NCBI GenBank assembly: GCA_019136335.1
Contig: JAGVUK010000210.1
Location: 1 to 11,441, forward strand
Direction: 5' to 3'
Origin: Methanomicrobiales archaeon
Lineage (GTDB): Archaea > Halobacteriota > Methanomicrobia > Methanomicrobiales > Methanoculleaceae
DNA length: 11,441 bases
In this document: piece by piece, positions 5,692-11,441 of the stretch
How positions within the stretch are numbered: position 1 is the first letter of the stretch
How the letters are laid out: every line of letters starts with the position of its first letter
Program-made: the position numbers and the translations under genes
Notes under the pieces: generated by a model
What the model saw: only the letters and a program-made list of their open reading frames with translations
What the model was told of the DNA's origin: nothing
Database searches by the model: none

Positions 5692-6795
5692 ATGGACTCG
5701 ATCAGGATTGCAATTGTGGGCGTCGGGAACTGTGCCAGTTCGCTGCTCCAGGGTATCGAATACTACCGCGGAAGAGACGAGGCAGATGCGACCGGGCTGA
5801 TGCACTGGGACCTCTGCGGCTACCGGCCGTCGGATATCAGCGTGGTCGCAGCATTCGACATCGATGCGAGGAAAGTCGGAAAGGATGTCTCCGAAGCGAT
5901 ATTCTCCCCGCCGAACTGCACCACCGCCTTCTGTCCCGGCATGCCGGAGACCGGGGTGACCGTCCGGATGGGGCGGGTGCTCGACGGCTTTCCCGAGCAC
6001 ATGCAGGGTTACAGGGAGGAGACCAGGTTCGTGCTCGCCGATGAGAAGGAACCGTCACGTGAGGAGATCGTCCGGGCGCTCGAGGACTCGAGCGCCGAGA
6101 TGCTGCTCAACTACCTTCCCGTAGGGTCAGAGGAGGCTGCACGCTTCTATGCCGGATGTGCGCTGGAGGCGGGTATCGGCCTCATCAACAACATGCCGGT
6201 CTTCATCGCAAGCGATCCAGCCTGGGCGGAGAGATTTCGCGCGCGGGGCCTCCCCGTCATCGGCGATGATGTCAAGGCCCAGCTCGGCGCGACGATCACC
6301 CACCGGGTCCTCGCCGACCTCTTCCGGCGGCGGGGGGTGAAACTCGACCGGACCTACCAGTTGAACACCGGCGGCAACACGGACTTTTTAACCATGCTGA
6401 ACCGGGACCGCCTCGCCTCGAAGAGGACCTCAAAGACCGAAGCGGTGCAGTCGGTCCTCGATGCACCCCTTGACGACGAGAACATCCACATCGGGCCGAG
6501 CGACTACGTCTGCTGGCAGAAGGACAACAAGGTCTGCTTCCTCCGCATGGAAGGGAGGCTCTTTGGGGATGTCCCCATGCAGATCGACCTTCGCCTCTCC
6601 GTCGAGGACTCCCCCAACTCCGCAGGGATCGTCATCGACGCCATCCGGTGCTGCAGGGTCGCCCTCGACCGGGGTATCGGCGGTGCACTCGTATCCCCGT
6701 CCGCCTATTTTATGAAGCACCCCCCGGTGCAGGTCAGGGACGACGACGCCTTCCGCATGACCGAGGAGTTCATCCGGGGCGTCCGCAACGACTGA
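5692..6795 (+). CDS. ino1: myo-Inositol-1-phosphate synthase
   Basis: Converts D-glucose 6-phosphate to 1L-myo-inositol 1-phosphate (also named 1D-myo-inositol 3-phosphate) using tightly bound NAD+, the first step to inositol lipids and related compounds in archaea. The 367-residue protein has the length of the archaeal and actinobacterial type. The N-terminus IRIAIVGVGNCASSLLQG (4-21) is the NAD-binding Rossmann loop. The middle and C-terminal signatures are NNMPVFIASDP (166-175), QLNTGGNTDFLTML (223-236), NRDRLASKRTSKTEAV (237-252), HIGPSDYVCWQKDNK (266-280) and SPNSAGIVIDAIRC (307-320). K244 and K248, four apart, match the spacing of catalytic lysines described in this family. It is monocistronic in appearance, has a strong GGAGG site, and converges on the DUF2284 gene with 12 bp between stops, so the 3' ends of the two messages probably overlap. 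Confidence 0.95.
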   Translation: MDSIRIAIVGVGNCASSLLQGIEYYRGRDEADATGLMHWDLCGYRPSDISVVAAFDIDARKVGKDVSEAIFSPPNCTTAFCPGMPETGVTVRMGRVLDGFPEHMQGYREETRFVLADEKEPSREEIVRALEDSSAEMLLNYLPVGSEEAARFYAGCALEAGIGLINNMPVFIASDPAWAERFRARGLPVIGDDVKAQLGATITHRVLADLFRRRGVKLDRTYQLNTGGNTDFLTMLNRDRLASKRTSKTEAVQSVLDAPLDDENIHIGPSDYVCWQKDNKVCFLRMEGRLFGDVPMQIDLRLSVEDSPNSAGIVIDAIRCCRVALDRGIGGALVSPSAYFMKHPPVQVRDDDAFRMTEEFIRGVRND

Positions 6796-6807
6796 AGGCC
6801 CGGCGCG

Positions 6808-7455
6808 TCACTCGATGAGGACGAGCCCTATCGATGTGATGTTGCCGTGGACGATCTTGCCGTACTCAAGGTCCCTGCAGGGGATGACGTGCAGGTCCCA
6901 CCCGGCCTTCCGGGCAGTGGAAAAGACGTCGATCCCGGCCCCCTCCATCGTCGGGCGGACGAGGTCCATGTGCCGACAGAGCCTGCGGATGCTCTCGTCG
7001 ACGACGCCTTCGTGCTCTTCGGCGACACAGTGCTGGTGCTCGCAGTATATGCAGGGGTATGCCCCGAACCCGAACGCCTTCGGGAAATCGTCGTAGAAGG
7101 CTGTCTTTTCGAGGAGGTGCACCGTCGAGTTCACCCAGAGGATGAGATCGCGGAAGAACGGGTGGAAGTCGAGCGGTATCTCGTCGGGTTTCAGGTCGGG
7201 ATGACCCGGGACGCCTTCAAACCGGAGGAGGATGCCGGTGCTGTACTCGGCAAGCAGCCGCCGGGTCTCGGCGGTGGCAGGGGCATACGGGGGACAGGAC
7301 ATATGTTTCCCGTAGCCCTTGCACCCGAACCGGCACTTGAACCGCACCCACTCCGCGACGACCACGTCGTGGGCGGCTATCCGCCGTGCATCCGCGCCGC
7401 GTTCCCGGGCGAGGGAGGAGAGTCTCCCGATCTCATGGTCAAGTTCGCTTCTCAC
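6808..7455 (-). CDS. DUF2284 cysteine-rich predicted metal-binding protein
   Basis: A 215-residue soluble protein (with the GTG start at 7455) of the DUF2284/COG5423 family, common in methanogens and anaerobes; its role is not established. The family motif CRFGCKGYGKHMSCPP supplies C41, C45 and C54. A second group, CIYCEHQHC, supplies C135, C138 and C143, with C160 and C193 further on. Eight cysteines suggest iron-sulfur or zinc binding. The block RPTMEGAGIDVFSTARKAGW (167-186) is also typical. An in-frame ATG at 7488 would add 11 residues but has no ribosome binding site. GTG 7455 has GAGGG eight bases upstream, and a TATA box at 7494-7500 predicts transcription starting near 7471, downstream of that ATG. 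GTG is therefore preferred. No membrane segment is seen. Confidence 0.85.
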   Translation of the reverse strand: MRSELDHEIGRLSSLARERGADARRIAAHDVVVAEWVRFKCRFGCKGYGKHMSCPPYAPATAETRRLLAEYSTGILLRFEGVPGHPDLKPDEIPLDFHPFFRDLILWVNSTVHLLEKTAFYDDFPKAFGFGAYPCIYCEHQHCVAEEHEGVVDESIRRLCRHMDLVRPTMEGAGIDVFSTARKAGWDLHVIPCRDLEYGKIVHGNITSIGLVLIE

Positions 7456-7463
7456 TGCACTTT

Positions 7464-7468
7464 CCCTC
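7464..7468 (-). promoter_or_regulatory. Ribosome binding site deciding the DUF2284 start
   Basis: GAGGG on the minus strand, eight bases before the GTG at 7455. It forms one arm of a perfect odd palindrome, CCCTCA-G-TGAGGG (7464-7476), so it could be hidden in a small hairpin or overlap an operator. Confidence 0.5.
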
Positions 7469-7493
7469 AGTGAGGGTATCTGCCGCATCCAGG

Positions 7494-7500
7494 TATTTAT
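7494..7500 (-). promoter_or_regulatory. Candidate TATA box for the DUF2284 gene
   Basis: The minus strand reads GGATAAATACC, a good archaeal TATA box in a GC-rich gap. About 25 bp downstream gives a start near 7471, a leader of about 16 bases and the GTG start. It suggests this gene can be transcribed separately from the MATE gene, whose stop lies about 60 bp upstream. Confidence 0.5.
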
Positions 7501-7557
7501 CCTGTGGGGTGAAGGGGGCGCCTGCCGGCGGCCGGGTGCCCGGGGCGCGCCTCACCG

Positions 7558-8895
7558 TCATATCATCGTCGCCTTCCAGGCCCCGCGCCGGTACATCGAG
7601 AAGAGCATCCCCGTCTGCAGGACGGCCCCGAAGACCACCGCGAGCCAGACCCCCATGATGCCGATCCCGAGGAGACCGGGGAGGATGCACGCGAGCGGCA
7701 CCTGGAAGAGGACCATGGAGAAGAGCGTCGCATACATGGGCCTCTTTGTATCCCCCGCCCCGTTGAGCGCGAACCCGAGGACGATCGCGACGGCGATGAG
7801 GACGTAGAACGGCGCGACCGTCTGCAGGTACGAGACGCCGATCGCCGTACTTTCACCGCTCGGGTCGAAGATCTCGACGATCGCCGGCGCAGCGAAGTAG
7901 AAGACCATCCCCACGAGCACCATGAACCCGCCGTTCATGAGCGCGGAGAGCCTCACCCCCTCCTCCGCCCGCTCGGGTTTCCGGGCGCCGAGGTTCTGGC
8001 CCACGATCACGGCGGTGGCGGTCGCGACGCCGAACCCCGGCATGAGCGCGACCATCTCGAGCCTTCCCACGATGCCGTAGGCGGAGAGGGCCGCAGTGCC
8101 GAAGACAGCCACGACCGCCATCATCACAAGGAAGGTGACGCTCCGGAGCCCCGACTGGACGGAGTTCGGGACGGCGACCCGGATCAGCCTCCATGCCAGC
8201 GGGATCTCAAACTTCGTCCGGAGCGAGAAGGGGATCGGCGTCCGTCCCGAGAGGAGCAGGGCGAACGCTATGGTGAAGGCCACGCTCCGGGATATGATGG
8301 TCGCGTATGCCGCCCCGGCAACGCCGAAGGCAGGGACGGCACCGTAACCGAAGATCAGGAGCGGGTCGAGGACGATGTTCAAGGTGTTTGCAAGGACCAC
8401 AAGGAGCATGGGCGTAGTGGCGTCGCCGCAACTCTGGAATGAGGAGTTGATCACCCAGAGTTCGACCATCGCCGCGCTGCCGGCAAAGAGGACCGTCAGG
8501 TAGGAGGCCCCGAGGACCGCGACGGCTGGTTCGGCGCCGAGGAGGAGGAGCATATCCTCGGCAAAGAGGATGCCCGCAACGCTGAGGACGACCGAGAATA
8601 CGAGCCCGAGGGCCAGGGTGTGCGAAACTCCCTTCGCCACCATATCAAGGTCCTTCGCCCCGTAGTGCCGGGAGACGAAGGCGGTGTTTGCGGTGACAAG
8701 CCCGATGATGACGGTCATGAGGACCATGACGATCGAGGTGCCCATGGCGACACCGGCGATCGCCTCCGCCCCGAGCCTGCCGACAAAGAAGAGATCGACG
8801 ATCTCGAGACCGCTCTGGAGCACGTTTCCGACCACGATCGGCGCCGCTACCGCTATGAGGCCCCGGAAGAGGTCGCCTTCGGTCAGGTTGGTCAT
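7558..8895 (-). CDS. MATE-family multidrug/cation antiporter
   Basis: A 445-residue inner-membrane protein with about 12 membrane helices in two homologous halves, predicted to export organic cations or other toxic compounds using a proton or sodium gradient. TM1 carries VDLFFVGRLG with D34. NIVLDPLLIFG gives N173 and D177. All three sit exactly seven positions before D41, N180 and D184 of the Pyrococcus MATE protein as I recall its numbering, consistent with the archaeal DinF-type ion and substrate site. Other landmarks are GDATTPM (158-163) in the first half, VIVGQNLGARKPERAEEG in the middle and LNGAGDTKRPM in the second half. The ATG overlaps the TGA of the preceding four-helix protein gene (ATGA), so translation is probably coupled. 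Substrate is not predictable. Confidence 0.93.
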   Translation of the reverse strand: MTNLTEGDLFRGLIAVAAPIVVGNVLQSGLEIVDLFFVGRLGAEAIAGVAMGTSIVMVLMTVIIGLVTANTAFVSRHYGAKDLDMVAKGVSHTLALGLVFSVVLSVAGILFAEDMLLLLGAEPAVAVLGASYLTVLFAGSAAMVELWVINSSFQSCGDATTPMLLVVLANTLNIVLDPLLIFGYGAVPAFGVAGAAYATIISRSVAFTIAFALLLSGRTPIPFSLRTKFEIPLAWRLIRVAVPNSVQSGLRSVTFLVMMAVVAVFGTAALSAYGIVGRLEMVALMPGFGVATATAVIVGQNLGARKPERAEEGVRLSALMNGGFMVLVGMVFYFAAPAIVEIFDPSGESTAIGVSYLQTVAPFYVLIAVAIVLGFALNGAGDTKRPMYATLFSMVLFQVPLACILPGLLGIGIMGVWLAVVFGAVLQTGMLFSMYRRGAWKATMI

Positions 8896-9728
8896 ACCGT
8901 CAGCTTATCTTTGTAGGATTCCAGGATCTGGGTGACAAAGCGCTGGTGCTCTTCCAGTGCCTGCTCGTCGTCGGGAGAGGTCTCGATCCCGACGGCGTAG
9001 AGCAGGACCAGCGCGTTGTCGAGGTCGAGCGCCGCGGGGTCCTCGATCTGGTCCGGGCGGAGGCGGATGGCAAGAGTATCGTAGTCGGCTTCCGTGAAGG
9101 TATGTTCCGGGTTCGCCGTCACGCGGGACTCGGCAAAGCCGCCGGCACGCTCCCGGAGGATCAGGAGAGCCCGCTCCAGCACGCCGGGGTGCGGGGCGAT
9201 TGCGTCGAGCCGGGCAAGCGCCTCCGTGCTCTTCCTGGCCGCGCTCCCGTAAAGCCCGAACTTATACGTCAGCAGGGCCTGCGCGACAAGGTGCCCGGTC
9301 TCCTCATCGATCACGGTGAGGAGCGGGTCGAGCCGGACGATATAGTCGTTTAACATCTGCTTCATTGTCTTCTTCTCTGGTTTCGGTGCATTAAACAACT
9401 TTTCCAACCGCACCGCAAGAAGGGTGATCGTCGCCGCGTAGCATGTCTGCACAATCACGCCCGAACTGATCTCATTGGGCACGATGAAGATGAGGACCGC
9501 GTAGAGCGGCACGAAGAGCGAAACGATATCCTTGCGCGGTTTGAGGTATGCCTGGTAGAAGAGAACGCATGAGGCGGCCACGCATCCTGCGATGCCCGCC
9601 CAGACGGCGTAGGGAAACCCGGCAGACGACAGGAGCAACTCGATCCCGATCCCTCCAAACGAGACTGCGGGGACCGCCATCCAGAGGCGCGACAGGGACC
9701 CGGGTGGGGTGGTGTTTGTCTTCATCAA
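8892..9728 (-). CDS. Unrecognised protein with four predicted membrane helices
   Basis: I do not recognise a named family. The 278-residue protein has hydrophobic segments at about 15-35, 40-60, 68-84 and 88-106. A basic, charged linker (EKLFNAPKPEKKTMKQ) follows, then a soluble, mainly helical domain from about 120 to 278, probably cytoplasmic by the positive-inside rule. The soluble part contains GLYGSAARKSTEALARLDAI, reminiscent of a helical-repeat segment, and an acidic C-terminal stretch. It ends in an ATGA overlap with the MATE gene, so the two are likely made together; it may be an accessory protein of the transporter or only a co-transcribed neighbour. Start is M1 (9728) or M2 (9725). 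No ribosome binding site is visible; a nearly leaderless message is possible. Confidence 0.75.
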   Translation of the reverse strand: MMKTNTTPPGSLSRLWMAVPAVSFGGIGIELLLSSAGFPYAVWAGIAGCVAASCVLFYQAYLKPRKDIVSLFVPLYAVLIFIVPNEISSGVIVQTCYAATITLLAVRLEKLFNAPKPEKKTMKQMLNDYIVRLDPLLTVIDEETGHLVAQALLTYKFGLYGSAARKSTEALARLDAIAPHPGVLERALLILRERAGGFAESRVTANPEHTFTEADYDTLAIRLRPDQIEDPAALDLDNALVLLYAVGIETSPDDEQALEEHQRFVTQILESYKDKLTV

Positions 9729-9758
9729 CGATTACTCATGGAATGTTTGGGCGCCGGG

Positions 9759-9764
9759 CATAAA
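9759..9764 (-). promoter_or_regulatory. Weak candidate TATA box for the four-helix protein/MATE pair
   Basis: The minus strand reads GTTTATGCC, the only AT-rich hexamer in the 79-bp gap. A start near 9736 would leave a leader of about eight bases, in line with the missing ribosome binding site. Read-through from the coiled-coil gene is equally possible because no terminator is visible. Confidence 0.25.
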
Positions 9765-9807
9765 CAGGGTTTCCTTTTCCGACCAGAACAGCAGCGTTGT
9801 GTGCCCC

Positions 9808-11115
9808 TCAGGGCCGGGAGGAGAGGGGCGGGAGGTCCGGCACGTCGACCGTGACCTCTCCGCCCGCGAGAGCGGCTGCGCGGGACAAAAGACTCTTGCG
9901 CTCCTCTGCATACGAGGCCTGCGAGATCTCCCGCTGGTTCTCCGCCCGGGCCCGCGCGGCAGCCTTTGTCTCGCGTTCGCGCTGCAGTTCCGCGAGCGCG
10001 GCCGTGAGACGCCGCTCGTCGACCACCCCCGGGAGCGCGGCATGAGTCTCCTGCAGTGCTGCGCGCTGCTCCTGGACCTCCCTCTGCCGGCAGAGGACCC
10101 GTCGTATCCCGGCGGGCAGGGTCTCCGGGTCCGAGAAGAGGCGGACCTCCTCCTGGTTCTTGAGGAGGAGATCCTCCCGCCGGATCATGGCAAGGACGGC
10201 CGGCATCACCGCCTCTATCTGGTCGACCCGGGCACCCTCGTCACCAGGGAGGCCGCCCGTGCAGGCGTCGAGGGCCCGGCCGATTGCCGTAGCTGTCTCG
10301 CCGTCTCCTGATTTTTCAGCCGCCTTCTCGGCTTTCCGGAAGACGTGGATGGCGGGGGTCCGGAGGGCTGCGATCTCTCGCCCGGCCTCCTCATCCAGGG
10401 CGTCGAGTTCCCGGATTCTCTCCTCGACCTCCTGCTTTCTCGCGTAATCAGGGCGCAGCCTGAGGGCGGCGATGTCGGCTTCGGCCTCCCGGATCTTTCT
10501 CTCCGCCTCCTCGATCGCCGTTTCATACTCCCGCACCTGACCGGAGGCGGCGACATACTCCTCGCGGACCCGGATGAGGAGTTCGTACGTCTTCCGGGTA
10601 TCCTCCACCTGCTGCCGGTCCGTCCGGGCGCGGGCGATCGCCTCCGTCATCGCGTTGATCTCCCTTCCAAGGTCCCTGACGGCGGTGCGCACCTCCTTCA
10701 TCTCGTCCGGGTAGGGGGCGGAGAGGTATTTTCCCTGTCCTTTCAACACCTTGAGCGCGCTCTTCAGGGTCTCGGCAGAGGTGCTGTAGAAGGCCTCCGG
10801 GTCGCCCGAAGGCTCGCGGGAGAGGATCTGGGTCATAGACTTCGTGAACTGGGGGAGCGCCTTTTTTGATATATCCCGGAGCCGGGGGTGGACCGCCTCA
10901 TCAGCGTCCGCCGTCTCCATGCGGGCGACCACCTCCCGGAGATGTTTGAGGGTGCCGGTGATCGCCTCCCGCGACGGCGCCGTCGCACTCAGGAGACCGA
11001 GCGCGATCTCCTCCTCGCGGGCATCCAGCCATCCCGGGAGGTCGTCAACGGAGAGTTCCAGGTTCTCTTTCTCCGGTTCGGTCCGCCGGAAGAGGTCTCG
11101 GATCTGCTTGAACAT
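9808..11115 (-). CDS. Unrecognised coiled-coil protein
   Basis: A 435-residue cytoplasmic protein with no signal peptide or membrane segment, and no family I can name. Residues 1-135 form a helical N-terminal region (LPGWLDAREEEIALGLL near 26-42). A long heptad-rich coiled coil runs from about 138 to 255, very rich in Glu, Arg and Ala. A less charged stretch at 256-340 contains FRKAEKAAEKSGDGETATAIGRALDACTGG. A second coil covers about 340-412, and the tail is Pro-rich. There is no Walker motif, so it is not an SMC ATPase despite the coil. It follows nadM by 44 bp and probably shares its transcript. The ATG at 11115 is preceded by AGGGTGAGTC, giving only a short ribosome-binding match, which fits coupling to upstream translation. 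Confidence 0.75.
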   Translation of the reverse strand: MFKQIRDLFRRTEPEKENLELSVDDLPGWLDAREEEIALGLLSATAPSREAITGTLKHLREVVARMETADADEAVHPRLRDISKKALPQFTKSMTQILSREPSGDPEAFYSTSAETLKSALKVLKGQGKYLSAPYPDEMKEVRTAVRDLGREINAMTEAIARARTDRQQVEDTRKTYELLIRVREEYVAASGQVREYETAIEEAERKIREAEADIAALRLRPDYARKQEVEERIRELDALDEEAGREIAALRTPAIHVFRKAEKAAEKSGDGETATAIGRALDACTGGLPGDEGARVDQIEAVMPAVLAMIRREDLLLKNQEEVRLFSDPETLPAGIRRVLCRQREVQEQRAALQETHAALPGVVDERRLTAALAELQRERETKAAARARAENQREISQASYAEERKSLLSRAAALAGGEVTVDVPDLPPLSSRP

Positions 11116-11118
11116 GAC

Positions 11119-11160
11119 TCACCCTATTATGACGACCGTCCCCATCAGGGTTCCGCCCAT
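11119..11160 (-). CDS. Possible 13-codon mini-ORF between nadM and the coiled-coil gene
   Basis: The ATG overlaps the nadM stop by one base (TGATG) and encodes MGGTLMGTVVIIG before a TGA. GGGGAG lies six bases upstream, inside the end of nadM, an ideal ribosome-binding spacing. The stop falls three bases before the ATG of the coiled-coil gene. This could be a coupling or leader peptide that passes ribosomes to the next gene, a small hydrophobic peptide, or chance. Confidence 0.3.
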   Translation of the reverse strand: MGGTLMGTVVIIG

Positions 11161-11441
11161 CAGTCGCTCCCCGCGATCCGCTGCAGGCGTTCCACGCCGC
11201 GGATCTCCCGGACGACATCCACGACTGCAGGGGGGACCAGGTGTTCCCAGGGCTCGCCGTCAAGCATCCGCTGCCTGATGGCGGTGCCGGAGTGCGTCTC
11301 CCGCTCGTACATGTCGGGCGACTGGACGTCCACCCCCGCTTCGCTGAAGAGCTGCATGACAAGAGGGTTGCTCGAGTAGACCGTATCGAACGGCGGGGTC
11401 ATCGACCGGACGTGGGCGACCCAGAGGGCGTTTCTCTGGAT
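11160..11441 (-). CDS. nadM: Nicotinamide-nucleotide adenylyltransferase, C-terminal part (truncated by window edge)
   Basis: Archaeal NMN adenylyltransferase, which joins NMN and ATP into NAD+ and pyrophosphate in the cytoplasm. Only the last 93 residues lie in the window, reading in frame to the edge as IQRNALWVAHVRSMTPPFD. The recognisable parts are VYSSNPLV, the SPDMYERETHSGTAIRQRM block (the [ST]-x-T-x-I-R nucleotide-binding motif of the family), and the end PWEHLVPPAVVDVVREI followed by GVERL. Family members have about 170 residues, so roughly 75, including the GRFQPxHxGH motif, are missing beyond the edge. It is probably first among the visible genes of a minus-strand cluster continuing with the coiled-coil gene. 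Identification is by recognition of the family sequence. Confidence 0.9.
   Translation of the reverse strand: MQRNALWVAHVRSMTPPFDTVYSSNPLVMQLFSEAGVDVQSPDMYERETHSGTAIRQRMLDGEPWEHLVPPAVVDVVREIRGVERLQRIAGSD

Noticed and set aside
5235..5693. A 152-codon minus-strand open frame upstream of ino1
   Set aside because: It runs through the ino1 promoter and leader, has no protein-like character and no start signals.
9808..11115. SMC/Rad50-type chromosome protein
   Set aside because: Coiled coils are present but no Walker A, Walker B or signature motif exists at either end.

Overview
The window looks like chromosomal DNA from a GC-rich methanogenic archaeon, most likely Methanomicrobiales and possibly Methanoculleus-like. 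This placement is by recognition, not by a search. It rests on an archaeal NMN adenylyltransferase (NadM) at the right edge, an archaeal/actinobacterial-type inositol-1-phosphate synthase, a cysteine-rich DUF2284 protein, an archaeal MATE transporter, a surface beta-helix protein, TATA-type promoter boxes, and GGAGG or GAGGG ribosome binding sites.

Layout, left to right. Positions 1-1005 hold no convincing gene. They start with an AT-rich edge, followed by very GC-rich DNA with four degenerate tandem repeat units (about 321-500) and strong hairpins. Next come two minus-strand genes joined by an ATGA overlap: an exported right-handed beta-helix protein (2088-3575) and a family 4 glycosyltransferase (1006-2091). 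They have their own TATA box, and a hairpin/T-run terminator separates them from the upstream gene, a minus-strand MiaB-like radical SAM protein without a TRAM domain (3864-5060). A 631-bp divergent intergenic region with several hairpins, including a 63-bp near-perfect inverted repeat, leads to ino1 on the plus strand (5692-6795).

The rest is on the minus strand. Read in transcription order it is nadM (partial, right edge), a possible 13-codon mini-ORF, a 435-residue coiled-coil protein, a 278-residue protein with four membrane helices, a MATE transporter coupled to it by another ATGA overlap, and a DUF2284 metal-binding protein. The DUF2284 gene seems to have its own promoter and a GTG start. 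It converges on ino1 with only 12 bp between them.

Functional reading: Ino1 supplies inositol phosphate, probably for archaeal inositol lipids. The beta-helix/glycosyltransferase pair points to cell-surface or glycan work. NadM makes NAD+, which Ino1 also needs as cofactor, though nothing shows the two are linked. The coiled-coil and four-helix proteins are unrecognised and are the main unknowns. I found no CRISPR array, complete mobile element, rRNA or tRNA. A clearly novel multi-gene system is not evident; the best leads are the non-coding repeats, the large inverted repeat, the TRAM-less radical SAM protein and the nadM-linked unknown genes.
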